From the NCBI GenBank assembly GCA_016787285.1, contig JAEUUV010000007.1, positions 1-35,364 of the forward strand: DNA of 35,364 bases, read 5' to 3'. The notes below the pieces were generated by a model. It was not told where the DNA came from. It saw only the letters and a list, made by a program, of their open reading frames with translations, and ran no database searches. The translations under genes and the position numbers were made by a program. Positions 17,735 through 26,695 of this stretch are shown one piece after another; position 1 is the first letter of the stretch; each line of letters opens with the position of its first letter. Origin of the DNA: Saprospiraceae bacterium (lineage in GTDB: Bacteria > Bacteroidota > Bacteroidia > Chitinophagales > Saprospiraceae).

Positions 17735-19489
17735 ATGCGGCAAACCCTGACACGTCTGGTTCGCGACCCATGGGCCTGGCTCGGCCTTGGGTTGTTTGCC
17801 GTGTACCTGCGCGGCCTGTTTCTCGACGTGATGGACGTGGATGCCTCGCAGTATGCCTCCATTTCCATGGAAATGCTGCAAACGGGCAACTGGCTGGAGG
17901 TGCAGCACCGCCACGCCGACTACCTCGACAAACCTCCGCTCCTGTTCTGGACTTCGGCGCTGTCGTTCGCCCTGTTCGGGTTGCACAACTGGGCGTACAA
18001 ACTGCCCTCGCTGTTCGGCATCCTCGCCGGGGTGTACGCGACATACCGTTTTTGCCTGCTTTTTTATCCGAAGGAAACCGCCCGTTTTGCCGCATTCATC
18101 CTTGCTGCCTGCATGGGTGTGCTGCTGATGGGCAACGACGTGCGCACCGACACCCTGCTCATGGGCATGACGGCCTGCGCGGTGTGGCGGGTGGCGGTGT
18201 TGTACCGGGCGGCGCGGCCCGGTTTTGCCGAGGTGCTGTGGGCCGGATTTTTTGTGGGCCTGGCCATGCTGGCCAAAGGGCCTATCGGCCTCATCATGCC
18301 TGTTTTTGCCGTGGGGACACACCTGGCACTTCGGCGTGACTGGGCCAGGCTGGTCGAGTGGCGCTGGCTGCTTGCGCTGACGGTGGCGGCGGTCGTGCTG
18401 ATCCCGATGTGTTGGGGACTTTACCACCAGTTTGACCTGCATCCGGAGAAAACCGTGAACGGGCGCACGGGTGTCTCGGGGCTGTACTTTTACTTCTGGG
18501 AGCAGAGTTTCGGACGCATCACGGGGGAAAATGTCTGGAAAAACGACACATCTCCGTTCTATTTTCTGCACGTGTACCTGTGGGCGTTTTTGCCCTGGCC
18601 GCTGCTGCTGATCGGGGCTTTCGGACGCCGGATGACCGATTTGTTCCAGCAAAAAATGCGCCTGCTCCCGGGCGACGAAGCGTTTTCTATCGGGGCATTC
18701 CTGCTGACTTTTGTGGCCTTGTCCATGTCAAAATACAAACTGCCGCACTATATTTTCGTGACGCTTCCCTGGGCAGCGGTGCTTGTGGCGCGTTGGCTGG
18801 CAGGTGCGTACTGCCGAACCCCGTTTGGCGCACACGAGAGCGGGGCGACCACAAGGGTCGCCCCTACGGAGCAGGTGCAGCCCGGGAAAACGGTAGGGGC
18901 GACCCTTGTGGTCGCCCCCCTTGTGGTCGTTCTGCTCCTCGCAGCATCCGCCCTGCTGCTCGCTTTTGTTTTCCCGACAATGAGTGTGTGGAAATGGGCG
19001 ACGTTTTTGGCCCTGTTCGGCGTCGCAGCGGTTTTCCTCTGGAAAAAAACACCGGAACGGCTGGTGCAAAGCGGCGTGCTCGCATTTCTCGGGACGGCTT
19101 TCGTCGTGAATTTTCATTTTTACCCCAACCTGCTGCCGTATCAGAGCACGGCTTCGGCGCCGCGTTTTGCCCGGGAACACGGTATTCCGGCGGAACGAAT
19201 GGGTTTTTTCAACCGCCACGGCCATGCACTCGATTTTTACGCCGGGCATATTTTGACACAAATAGACAGTCCGGAGCAAGCGCGCAGGACGGCTGCCGAA
19301 ACGGGCGATTTCTGGCTGTACACCGACTCGACCGGGCGCGCCCGTCTGGACAGCGCATCCGTGCGATACAACCCGGTGGCTACCTTCGGGCATTTTCAGG
19401 TGGCCCTGCTCAAACCGGAGTTTTTGAGTCCGTCCAAACGCGACAAAACCCTGACGCCGGTGTATTTGTTAAAAATTGAACCGCAGTAA
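17735..19489 (+). CDS. GT39/ArnT-like membrane glycosyltransferase
   Basis: 584 aa, with about ten or more transmembrane helices. The first periplasmic loop holds the acidic motif DVMDVDASQYASISMEML, and KPPLLFW follows a few helices on. Both fit the PMT_2/ArnT GT-C fold, which moves a sugar from a polyprenyl-phosphate donor to lipid A, protein or another acceptor outside the inner membrane. The donor and acceptor are unknown. The gene starts 2 nt after the GH2 stop, so co-expression is likely. Residues ~370-395 (SGATTRVAPTEQVQPGKTVG and the next few) are the translation of an inverted DNA repeat inserted in a loop before the helix VVVLLLAASALLLAFVF. The reading frame is intact through the insert. 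Confidence 0.82.
   Translation: MRQTLTRLVRDPWAWLGLGLFAVYLRGLFLDVMDVDASQYASISMEMLQTGNWLEVQHRHADYLDKPPLLFWTSALSFALFGLHNWAYKLPSLFGILAGVYATYRFCLLFYPKETARFAAFILAACMGVLLMGNDVRTDTLLMGMTACAVWRVAVLYRAARPGFAEVLWAGFFVGLAMLAKGPIGLIMPVFAVGTHLALRRDWARLVEWRWLLALTVAAVVLIPMCWGLYHQFDLHPEKTVNGRTGVSGLYFYFWEQSFGRITGENVWKNDTSPFYFLHVYLWAFLPWPLLLIGAFGRRMTDLFQQKMRLLPGDEAFSIGAFLLTFVALSMSKYKLPHYIFVTLPWAAVLVARWLAGAYCRTPFGAHESGATTRVAPTEQVQPGKTVGATLVVAPLVVVLLLAASALLLAFVFPTMSVWKWATFLALFGVAAVFLWKKTPERLVQSGVLAFLGTAFVVNFHFYPNLLPYQSTASAPRFAREHGIPAERMGFFNRHGHALDFYAGHILTQIDSPEQARRTAAETGDFWLYTDSTGRARLDSASVRYNPVATFGHFQVALLKPEFLSPSKRDKTLTPVYLLKIEPQ
18842..18918. repeat. 26-bp perfect inverted-repeat pair inside the GT39 gene
   Basis: The arm at 18842-18867 and the arm at 18893-18918 are perfect reverse complements of 26 bp separated by 25 nt. 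Each arm is itself a hairpin (GGGGCGACC / GGTCGCCCC). A partial third copy (CCTTGTGGTCG) follows directly. The layout is that of a REP-like mobile palindrome pair. It is translated in frame without a stop. Confidence 0.9.
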
Positions 19490-19555
19490 CATCCTCCAAT
19501 CAGCGATTTTTTCAACATCTTCGCGCAACGAAACCAACCCACAAACAGAAAAATT

Positions 19556-21217
19556 ATGACAGAAAAACCGTGGCTCAAGCACTACCCCAACGGCGTACCG
19601 GCAAACATTGACCCGGATGTGTACCCGCGCCTGACCGACATGCTGGACGAATGCCTGAAAAAATACAGCAACCTGCCGGCGTTCATCTTCATGGGCAAAA
19701 CGCTCACGTTCGGCGAGGTGGATCGCCAGAGCGCCCATTTTGCCGCCTACCTGCATTCCCGTGGCCTGGAACCGGGCGACCGCATCGCCCTGATGATGCC
19801 CAACATGCTCCAGTACCCGATTGCCCTGTTCGGCGCCCTGCGGGCCGGGCTGATTGTGGTGAACACCAATCCGCTGTACACCCCGCGCGAAATGCGCCAC
19901 CAGTTTGTGGACTCCGGCGCCAAGGCCATCGTCATCGCCGAAAACTTTGCCGCCAACCTGGAGCAGATCATCGGCGAGACGCAGATCAAAACCGTGATCC
20001 TGACCAGCATCGGCGAAATGCTGGGCATCAAGGGCGTGCTGGTCAACTTCATCGTGCGGCGGGTGAAAAAAATGGTGCCCAAGTACAACCTGACCAATAC
20101 CGTCTGCTTCACCGACGCGCTCAGGCAGGGCCGGAAATTCACCATCAAGCCGTTCAGCTCCGGCCCCGACGATACGATCATCCTGCAATACACCGGCGGC
20201 ACCACGGGCGTATCCAAAGGCGCCATGCTCACCAACCGCAACCTCGTAGCCAACATGCAGCAAATTCGCGCCTGGCTGATGCCCGTGCTGCCCGAAGGCA
20301 AGGTGGTGGCGCTGTGCCCGCTGCCCTTGTACCACATTTTTGCGTTCACGGTCAACTGCCTGGCATTCATGTCCGTGGGCGGCAGAAACGTGCTCATCGT
20401 CAATGCCCGCGACATTCCGGCGCTCATCAAGGAATGGCGCACCCACAAGCCGAATATTTTTACCGGCGTCAATACGCTGTTCAACGCCCTGCTCAATAAT
20501 GCCGATTTTGCCAAACTCGACTTTTCCACCCTGCGGGCAGCCGTGGGCGGCGGCATGGCCGTGCAACGCGCCGTGGCCGAACGCTGGCAACAAACTACGG
20601 GTTGCCAACTCGTGGAAGGCTACGGCCTGACCGAGTCCAGCCCCGTGCTCTGCGTGAATCCCGTGAATGAAAACAACCGCCTCGGCTCCATCGGTATGCC
20701 GGTGCCGTCCACCGATATCCGGATCGTGAACAACGAAGGACAGGTAGCCAACATCCGCGAAACCGGCGAAATTCAAGGCTATGGCCCGCAAATTATGAAG
20801 GGCTACTGGCAGCGCCCCGACGCCACTGCCGAAGTCATCAAAGACGGCTGGCTCAGCACAGGCGACATCGGCTACATGACCGAAGACGGCTTTTTCCACA
20901 TCGTGGACCGCAAGAAGGACATGATCCTCGTGTCAGGTTTCAATGTGTATCCCAACGAGGTGGAAGACGTGATCGCTACGCACCCCAAGGTTATGGAAGT
21001 AGCCGTGGTGGGGGTGCCCGACGAAAAGTCGGGCGAGGTGGTCAAGGCGTTTATCGTGAAAAAAGACCAAAGCCTGACCGCCGACGAAATCACGGCCTTC
21101 TGCCGGGCGGAAATGACCGGCTACAAAGTGCCCAAGCATATTGAGTTCCGCCAGGAGTTGCCGAAAACCAATGTCGGCAAAATCTTGCGGCGCGCCCTGC
21201 GGGACGAAGCAAAATGA
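19556..21217 (+). CDS. fadD: Long-chain acyl-CoA ligase (AMP-forming)
   Basis: 553 aa. It activates fatty acids to acyl-CoA using ATP, via an acyl-adenylate. The ANL-family signatures are all present: the P-loop YTGGTTGVSKGAMLTNRN, the A5 motif GYGLTESSPV, the A7/A8 region GWLSTGDIGYMTEDGFFHIV with DRKKDMILVSGFNVYPNEVE, and the A10 lysine in GKILRRALR. Length and motifs fit the FadD group. The N-terminus (MTEKPWLKHYPNGVPANID) is the usual one for the group. It has no close operon partner: GT39 ends 66 nt upstream and aconitase begins 151 nt downstream. Substrate chain length is inferred from family resemblance only. Confidence 0.92.
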   Translation: MTEKPWLKHYPNGVPANIDPDVYPRLTDMLDECLKKYSNLPAFIFMGKTLTFGEVDRQSAHFAAYLHSRGLEPGDRIALMMPNMLQYPIALFGALRAGLIVVNTNPLYTPREMRHQFVDSGAKAIVIAENFAANLEQIIGETQIKTVILTSIGEMLGIKGVLVNFIVRRVKKMVPKYNLTNTVCFTDALRQGRKFTIKPFSSGPDDTIILQYTGGTTGVSKGAMLTNRNLVANMQQIRAWLMPVLPEGKVVALCPLPLYHIFAFTVNCLAFMSVGGRNVLIVNARDIPALIKEWRTHKPNIFTGVNTLFNALLNNADFAKLDFSTLRAAVGGGMAVQRAVAERWQQTTGCQLVEGYGLTESSPVLCVNPVNENNRLGSIGMPVPSTDIRIVNNEGQVANIRETGEIQGYGPQIMKGYWQRPDATAEVIKDGWLSTGDIGYMTEDGFFHIVDRKKDMILVSGFNVYPNEVEDVIATHPKVMEVAVVGVPDEKSGEVVKAFIVKKDQSLTADEITAFCRAEMTGYKVPKHIEFRQELPKTNVGKILRRALRDEAK

Positions 21218-21223
21218 GTTGTT

Positions 21224-21231
21224 TACCTTTG
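21224..21231 (+). promoter_or_regulatory. -7 box upstream of aconitase
   Basis: TACCTTTG matches TAnnTTTG. It begins 7 nt after the fadD stop and 145 nt before the aconitase ATG, so the acn mRNA would have a long leader containing a hairpin and a nonamer repeat. Confidence 0.45.
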
Positions 21232-21255
21232 CGCCCGCGCAAACCCCCTCTTATT

Positions 21256-21275
21256 CCCACGGGTGAACCCGTGGG
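21256..21275. repeat. Short palindrome in the aconitase leader
   Basis: CCCACGGGT-GA-ACCCGTGGG is a perfect 9-bp inverted repeat with a 2-nt centre. It has no T-run, so it is not an obvious terminator for fadD. It resembles small dispersed palindromes. Confidence 0.6.
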
Positions 21276-21302
21276 CGGAGAATTGGAACCAATCAACCAG
21301 TA

Positions 21303-21338
21303 CCCGTTAAACCCGTTAAACCCGTTAAACCCGCTCAA
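21303..21338. repeat. Nonamer tandem repeat CCCGTTAAA x3 plus a degenerate copy
   Basis: Three perfect CCCGTTAAA units are followed by CCCGCTCAA, between the -7 box and the aconitase start codon. Confidence 0.9.
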
Positions 21339-21368
21339 CCTTTCAACCGTACAACCGTCAACTGTTCC

Positions 21369-23633
21369 ATGATTTTTGATCTGAAGATGATCCGGGAGTT
21401 TTACAAAAACTACCCGGCCCGCGTGGATGCCGCCAAGGCCAAACTCAAGCGCCCGCTTACCCTTTCCGAAAAAATCCTCTACGCCCACCTGCACCCCGAC
21501 AGCCCGCTGCAGGAATATAAGCGCGGCTCGGACTACGTGTTTTTTCAGGTGGACCGCGTGGCCATGCAGGACGCCACCGCCCAGATGGCCCTGCTCCAGT
21601 TTATGACCTGCGGACGCAAAAAAGTGGCCGTGCCCAGTACCGTACACTGCGACCACCTCATCACTGCCGAAGTGGGCGCCGCCAAAGACATGGTCGTGGC
21701 GCTGGACAAAAACAAGGAGGTGTTCGACTTCCTGTCGTCCGTCAGCCAGAAGTACGGCATCGGGTTCTGGAAACCCGGCGCGGGCATCATCCACCAGATT
21801 GTGTTGGAAAACTACGCTTTCCCCGGCGGCATGATGATCGGTACCGACTCGCACACGGTGAACGCGGGCGGCGCCGGCATGGTAGCCATCGGCGTAGGTG
21901 GCGCCGACGCGGTAGATGCCATGAGCGGCATGGGCTGGGAACTGCAAATGCCCAAACTCATCGGCGTGAAACTCACCGGCAAACTGCGTGGTTGGGCTTC
22001 GCCCAAAGACGTGATCCTGAAAGTGGCGGGCATCCTGACCGTGAAAGGCGGCACGGGCGCCATCGTGGAATATTTCGGCCCCGGCGCCACCAGCATGAGC
22101 GCCACCGGCAAGGGCACCATCTGCAACATGGGCGCTGAAATCGGCGCGACCACCTCCACATTCGGCTACGACAAAAGCATGTTCCGCTACCTCAAGGCCA
22201 CGGGCCGCAACAAGGTGGCCGCCATGTGCAACAAAGTCGCGTCCTACCTTACCGGCGATGCCGAGTGCTACGCCAACCCGGAAAAATACTTCGATCAGGT
22301 GATCGAAATTGACCTGTCCAAACTGGAGCCGCACATCAACGGGCCGTTCACGCCTGATCTGGCCTGGCCGCTCAGCAAGTTTGCAGCCGCCGTTAAAAAG
22401 AACAAATACCCCGCCCAACTCGAAGTCGGCCTCATCGGCTCCTGCACCAACTCTTCCTACGAAGACCTGACCCGTGCGGCTTCTATTGCCCGCCAGGCCA
22501 AGGAGAAAAACCTGGAAGTCAAGGCCGAATTTACCATCACGCCCGGCTCGGAACTGATCCGCTACACCGCCCAGCGCGACGGCATCCTCAGCGACTTCTC
22601 CGAAATCGGCGGCGTGGTGCTGGCCAATGCCTGCGGCCCCTGCATCGGGCAGTGGAGCCGCCATATGGACGACATGAAACGGCCCAATTCGATCATGACC
22701 TCGTTCAACCGCAACTTCACCGGGCGCAACGACGGCAACCCCAACACCCACGCGTTCGTGGCTTCGCCGGAGATCGTCACCGCCTTCGCCATTGCGGGCG
22801 ACCTCACCTTCAACCCGAAAAAAGGCACACTCGTGAACCGCAAGGGCGAAACCGTGAAACTTGATCCGCCCAAAGGCATCGAACTGCCCAAGGCCGGATT
22901 CGCGGTGGAAGACGCCGGCTACATCGCGCCCGCCAAAGGCGGCGTGAAAATTTTGGTGGACAAAAAGTCGGATCGCCTCCAGTTGCTCAAGCCCTTTGTG
23001 CCCATCACCAACGGCGAACTGCAAAACATGCGCGTGCTGATCAAGGCCAAGGGCAAGTGCACCACCGACCACATCAGCATGGCAGGCCCCTGGCTCAAGT
23101 ACCGCGGCCACCTCGAGAACATTTCCAACAACTGCTATATCGGCGCTACCAACGCCTTCAACGATGAGCGTAACAAGGTGTTCAACGCAGAAAACGGCCA
23201 GTACATGGAAGTGCCTGCTTCGGCGCGTGCCTACCAGAAAAAAGGCATCGGTACCATCATCTTCGGCGAGGAAAACCTTGGCGAAGGCAGCAGCCGCGAG
23301 CACGCCGCCATGGAGCCGCGCTACCTTGGTGTGAAAGCCGTGGTGGTCAAATCCTTCGCCCGTATTCACCAGACCAACCTGAAAAAGCAGGGCATGCTGG
23401 CGCTCACGTTCGCCAATCCGGCCGACTACGACAAAGTGCGTCAGGACGACAAAGTGAGCATCCTCGGCTTTGAAAAATTTGCGCCGGGCAAACCCCTGCA
23501 AATCCGCCTCGACCACGCCGACGGCACCACCGAAACCTTCGATGTGCTGCACTCCTACAACGAGCAGCAGATTGACTGGGTACGGGCGGGCAGTGCGCTG
23601 AACAAGATTCGGACGGAGATGGGGGTGAAGTAA
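21369..23633 (+). CDS. acn: Aconitate hydratase (mitochondrial-type)
   Basis: 754 aa. It converts citrate to isocitrate in the TCA cycle with a [4Fe-4S] cluster, in the cytoplasm. Cluster cysteines lie in [11 protein letters not shown] and in [11 protein letters not shown]. Other conserved parts are [13 protein letters not shown], the swivel-domain motif [18 protein letters not shown] and [20 protein letters not shown]. Length and start ([19 protein letters not shown]) suit the mitochondrial-type aconitase common in Bacteroidota. The last 150 bp of the coding sequence is duplicated at 26703-26852, beyond an inserted ABC-3C operon. The gene itself is intact and its terminator follows at 23672-23711. 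Confidence 0.95.
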   Translation: MIFDLKMIREFYKNYPARVDAAKAKLKRPLTLSEKILYAHLHPDSPLQEYKRGSDYVFFQVDRVAMQDATAQMALLQFMTCGRKKVAVPSTVHCDHLITAEVGAAKDMVVALDKNKEVFDFLSSVSQKYGIGFWKPGAGIIHQIVLENYAFPGGMMIGTDSHTVNAGGAGMVAIGVGGADAVDAMSGMGWELQMPKLIGVKLTGKLRGWASPKDVILKVAGILTVKGGTGAIVEYFGPGATSMSATGKGTICNMGAEIGATTSTFGYDKSMFRYLKATGRNKVAAMCNKVASYLTGDAECYANPEKYFDQVIEIDLSKLEPHINGPFTPDLAWPLSKFAAAVKKNKYPAQLEVGLIGSCTNSSYEDLTRAASIARQAKEKNLEVKAEFTITPGSELIRYTAQRDGILSDFSEIGGVVLANACGPCIGQWSRHMDDMKRPNSIMTSFNRNFTGRNDGNPNTHAFVASPEIVTAFAIAGDLTFNPKKGTLVNRKGETVKLDPPKGIELPKAGFAVEDAGYIAPAKGGVKILVDKKSDRLQLLKPFVPITNGELQNMRVLIKAKGKCTTDHISMAGPWLKYRGHLENISNNCYIGATNAFNDERNKVFNAENGQYMEVPASARAYQKKGIGTIIFGEENLGEGSSREHAAMEPRYLGVKAVVVKSFARIHQTNLKKQGMLALTFANPADYDKVRQDDKVSILGFEKFAPGKPLQIRLDHADGTTETFDVLHSYNEQQIDWVRAGSALNKIRTEMGVK

Positions 23634-23711
23634 TTGATTCGATTCTTTCGATTGAGCCGATTGATTCGATTGCCGGCTGTTCGCGCACGGGGCGCGGGCA
23701 GCCGGTTTTTT
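23484..23711 (+). repeat. Direct repeat, upstream copy: acn 3' end plus terminator
   Basis: 228 bp that recur at 26703-26930 without gaps and with eight mismatches (at 23486, 23534, 23553, 23554, 23588, 23664, 23687, 23688). It covers the last 150 bp of acn, a GATTCGATT-rich spacer and the acn terminator. The longest identical block is 75 bp (23589-23663). Confidence 0.97.
23672..23711 (+). terminator. Rho-independent terminator of acn
   Basis: GCCGGCTG pairs with CAGCCGGT's stem side (CCGGCTG/CAGCCGG), with an inner CGCGC/GCGCG stem, then six T. It lies 38 nt after the acn stop. The two differences from the downstream copy fall in the loop. Confidence 0.85.
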
Positions 23712-23715
23712 AGGT

Positions 23716-23746
23716 TTTGGAAAATCAAACCTTTTGTTTTCCTTTG
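23716..23746 (+). promoter_or_regulatory. Promoter of the ABC-3C operon
   Basis: A -33 TTTG at 23716-23719 and a -7 TTCCTTTG at 23739-23746 (one mismatch to TAnnTTTG) are separated by 19 nt, the usual spacing. The -33 element begins 4 nt past the end of the duplicated acn terminator, so the cassette carries its own promoter. Confidence 0.5.
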
Positions 23747-23778
23747 CACAGCAATAAGCCTACTGCTCATACCGCTTT

Positions 23779-24726
23779 ATGAATCACGCCGAACGATACT
23801 TTGCCCAAAAACTCTTCCGCAACAAAGTGCTGGAATGCAAAGGCAGTGAATTTCAAAAGTTTTTTGCTCAAATAATGGGCAGAGCCTACCCTGACTTTAC
23901 AAGCATTAAGCCGCAAGGCAAGTTGGGAGACTGGAAAAATGACGGATATGATCGCAAAACAGGAGTATTTTATCAAGTTTACGCTCCTGAGCAACCAGAA
24001 AAGAATAAACCTGCGGAGGCAATTAAAAAACTCACTGAAGCCTTCGAGGGGATTTTGGAAAAATGGAATGCGCTGACACCGGTGCGAAAGTTCTATTTTG
24101 CCTTCAACGATGAGTTCAGGTTTGCTCATCCAGAAGTAGAGGCTAGCCTTCTCAACTTAACAAAAAAGCATGGCATCCCATGTGAACCATTTTTAGCGAA
24201 AGATTTGCAGCGTGTATTCGAAGGGCTTTCTGATGAAGACATAATGTTTTGTCTTGATTGTCACATCCCGAATGTAGATGAACTTTATCCGATTGTGAGC
24301 GGCGACGCATTGAGAGAAGTGGTTAAGCATATTTTACAACTTCCTTTTGATATCCGGAAGCCTATTGCTTCAGCTCGCCCCGGCTTTGTTAAAAAAATAC
24401 AGTTCAATTCCCTGAGCAGCCAAGTAGCTGATTTGTTGAAAATGGGAGAATTTCAAATCGGGACACTCCAAACATATTTTGAATTGGAGTCTGATCTCAA
24501 GTCAATTCTCCAAGAGAAGTTTTCGGGCCTCTATGAGCAAGGGAAAAAAGAAATAGTGGGAGACCATGATGAACGAAGCGATGAAATATTTTTCTACATT
24601 TTTGGGAAATCTACCCCCACTGAAACCCCAAGCCATGCTATTTCACCTGCCATCATCGCGCTGATGTCCTACTATTTTGAAAGTTGTGATATTTTTGAAC
24701 CGCCCAAAACCGAACTTTTTGACTGA
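23779..24726 (+). CDS. ABC-3C system effector with N-terminal restriction-endonuclease-like domain
   Basis: 315 aa, no signal peptide. The first ~80 residues look like a restriction-endonuclease fold: SEFQKFFAQIMGRAYPDF, then GKLGDWKNDGY (candidate Asp51), then GVFYQVYAPEQ (Gln66-x-Tyr68 where ExK/QxK is usual). This GD..NDG...YQVYAPE pattern recurs in nuclease effectors next to ABC-three-component ATPases. The middle (~80-200) is alpha/beta and includes KFYFAFNDEFR and HGIPCEPFLAKDLQRVFEGL. The C-terminal ~100 residues are probably the domain that contacts the partner proteins. Its stop codon overlaps the next start (TGATG). The proposed role is DNA cleavage when the ATPase is triggered, as suggested for this class; activity is not proven, because the lysine of a classic PD-(D/E)xK site is not evident. 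Confidence 0.72.
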   Translation: MNHAERYFAQKLFRNKVLECKGSEFQKFFAQIMGRAYPDFTSIKPQGKLGDWKNDGYDRKTGVFYQVYAPEQPEKNKPAEAIKKLTEAFEGILEKWNALTPVRKFYFAFNDEFRFAHPEVEASLLNLTKKHGIPCEPFLAKDLQRVFEGLSDEDIMFCLDCHIPNVDELYPIVSGDALREVVKHILQLPFDIRKPIASARPGFVKKIQFNSLSSQVADLLKMGEFQIGTLQTYFELESDLKSILQEKFSGLYEQGKKEIVGDHDERSDEIFFYIFGKSTPTETPSHAISPAIIALMSYYFESCDIFEPPKTELFD

Positions 24727-24971
24727 TGATTCTACCTGATAAACATATCACAATCTCGCAGTCCCTGCTAGGGCTGGGCGGTTATATTTTGACGGTTTTG
24801 GACTCTCCTCAAACCATTGACGAACTGTGGCAACAACTTGAAAAAACACTCGGCTCTCCTAAGTTTCCGACCAACCATACCTTTGAAAACATGATTCTGG
24901 CCCTCAATTTCTTGTACTTGATCCGGGCTATTGATTATACGCCTGAAGGAAAAATCGAGACATGCGCCTGA
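24726..24971 (+). CDS. ABC-3C middle component, MC6-like
   Basis: 81 aa. The opening MILPDKHITISQSLLGLGGYILTVL and the helical rest (IDELWQQLEK; FENMILALNFLYLIRAIDYT) match the small winged-helix middle components of ABC-3C systems, best the MC6 group. The role is inferred to be a linker between effector and ATPase, or a DNA- or signal-reading subunit. It overlaps the effector gene by 1 nt and the ATPase gene by 10 nt, so its translation is likely coupled to both. It is short but fits the family length. Confidence 0.78.
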   Translation: MILPDKHITISQSLLGLGGYILTVLDSPQTIDELWQQLEKTLGSPKFPTNHTFENMILALNFLYLIRAIDYTPEGKIETCA

Positions 24972-26695
24972 TAAAATTGTCTGCCAACCAAGAGAGTTTT
25001 CGCACCATCGAATTCAACACGACTGGGCTTTCACTTATTTTGGCCAGCAAGAAGGTGGAAGACACGCTCAAAACCTATAATAGTACAGGAAAGTCGCTTT
25101 CAATTGCCCTCACCCATTTCTGTCTGGGTTCGTCCAACAACAAAGCATTTGGAGAAAACCTGCCAGATTGGGAGTTCCAACTGCAATTTGAGATTAATGG
25201 GAAGGCGTACGAAAGCCGAAGATCGACCAAAAAACAGGGCGATATTTTCTTGAACAACAAGAAATATTCCCTTGAGAAATTCAGGGGGTTCATGTTTGAT
25301 ATGTTGTTCGAGACCCCTGAACAAGCCGAATACATCTCATTTCGCTCTCTCATCTCGCGGTTTATTCGTCCTGGAAAATTTGCCTACAATGATGCCACTA
25401 TATACATCCGGAAAGAGCAAGACCCTGTTCGTCAATTGAACAATGCCTACTTACTGGGGCTCGACACAAAACTAATCTCCGACAAACTTCGGTTCAGAAA
25501 AGAACTGAAAGAGGCCAAGGATTTCAAGAAGCAATTAGAAGGCAACCCTGATTTCAAGGCCTTTTTGGAAAAGCAGCCTGTCAGACTTAACCCAGATATC
25601 AAAATAAAGAGCCTCAAAGATGAGATTGAGCGGCTGCAAAAATCCTTGCAATCCTTTGTGATTGCAGAGGACTACAATTCGCTCAAATTGGAAGCAGACA
25701 AAAAAACAAGGGAGATCGCTGAAAGGATGAACGAGGTGGTACGCTTCAAAAATGTCATCGCCAATATTGAAAACACACTGCTTCTAAGAAAGGATATTCC
25801 CGTTGAAAAGGTACTCAAGATGTATGACGAAGCCAAGGTAGAGATACCGGACTTGGTCAAGAGGACTGCCCAAGAGGCAGAGCAGTTTCACCTGAAAATT
25901 CTGTCTGATCGAACTTCACGATTAATCAAGGAAAAACAAAAATTTGAGGGATTAGTAGCAGCCGAAAACGCAAAAATTGCTCTGCTTGACCGCGAAAGAT
26001 CAGAACTGCTCCAATTTTTGAAAGGTCGAGGCGCTTTGGAGGAATATCTCGACTTGACCCGAAGAATAACTGATGCGACTCAGCAACTTGAAAAATTTGA
26101 ATTTTTCAAAGAATTTACAACCAAACAAAAAAACAGAATCAATGAAATCGAAATTGCTCTTAAAGACGGCAATATCCAGGCGAACAACTACTTGAGTGAA
26201 AATGAGGCGCTTTTAGAAGATAATATTGCACTCTTCCAGTCTATCGTTCGTGACTGCTACGATGACAAAACAGCTGGCATTAACGTGGCCAACAATGAGG
26301 GTGATAACCAAATTCGCTTCAACATCGATCCTTACATTGATACTGGTGGAAGTGGAGGCGGCGTAGACAAGGTGGAAATATTTTGCTATGATTGGATGAT
26401 TTTGCTGGCGCAACACCATCACCAAGTTAAAGTCATATGGCATGATAGTTTAATTTTTGAAGGAGTGGATACACGTCAAAAATCTACACTTCTAAAATTT
26501 GCATTAGAACAATCCGAACAAAAAGGATTGCAGTACATCATCGCACTTAATCAGAATGAGTTCGATGACATCCAAAATCAGTTTCCTGAAATTGCAAGAA
26601 GGCTCTATCATAGGTGTGTTTTAGAATTGACTGATGAATCAGATGAAATGAAGTTGCTGGGGCAGAGAGTGATAATGGAGTATGACAAAGGGTAG
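24962..26695 (+). CDS. ABC-3C SMC/Rad50-like ATPase (DUF2326-like)
   Basis: 577 aa, cytoplasmic. An N-terminal ATPase half carries the Walker A-like segment YNSTGKSLS (Lys44). A central region from about residue 155 to 430 is rich in Lys/Glu/Leu heptads, that is, coiled coil (KIKSLKDEIERLQKSLQSF; EADKKTREIAERMNEV). The C-terminal half has an ABC-signature-like DTGGSGGGVDK and the Walker B region VKVIWHDSLIFEGVDTRQ. The last two match the DUF2326 tail typical of ABC-3C ATPases. The Walker B Asp is followed by Ser, so the usual catalytic Glu is not in its normal place. The expected role is sensing or holding DNA and gating the effector nuclease. The gene starts inside the middle-component gene and stops 7 nt before the duplicated acn tail. 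Confidence 0.82.
   Translation: MRLIKLSANQESFRTIEFNTTGLSLILASKKVEDTLKTYNSTGKSLSIALTHFCLGSSNNKAFGENLPDWEFQLQFEINGKAYESRRSTKKQGDIFLNNKKYSLEKFRGFMFDMLFETPEQAEYISFRSLISRFIRPGKFAYNDATIYIRKEQDPVRQLNNAYLLGLDTKLISDKLRFRKELKEAKDFKKQLEGNPDFKAFLEKQPVRLNPDIKIKSLKDEIERLQKSLQSFVIAEDYNSLKLEADKKTREIAERMNEVVRFKNVIANIENTLLLRKDIPVEKVLKMYDEAKVEIPDLVKRTAQEAEQFHLKILSDRTSRLIKEKQKFEGLVAAENAKIALLDRERSELLQFLKGRGALEEYLDLTRRITDATQQLEKFEFFKEFTTKQKNRINEIEIALKDGNIQANNYLSENEALLEDNIALFQSIVRDCYDDKTAGINVANNEGDNQIRFNIDPYIDTGGSGGGVDKVEIFCYDWMILLAQHHHQVKVIWHDSLIFEGVDTRQKSTLLKFALEQSEQKGLQYIIALNQNEFDDIQNQFPEIARRLYHRCVLELTDESDEMKLLGQRVIMEYDKG

Noticed and set aside
21090-23552. An 820-codon open frame on the minus strand opposite aconitase
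   Set aside because: It is antisense to a clear aconitase gene with all motifs intact. Long antisense frames are expected in GC-rich codon usage. Its translation has no recognisable domain.
23635-23671. GATTCGATT-rich stretch after acn as an attachment core
   Set aside because: It lies inside a larger repeat that extends well into the coding region. The longest identical block (23589-23663) covers both parts, so no specific crossover point can be named.
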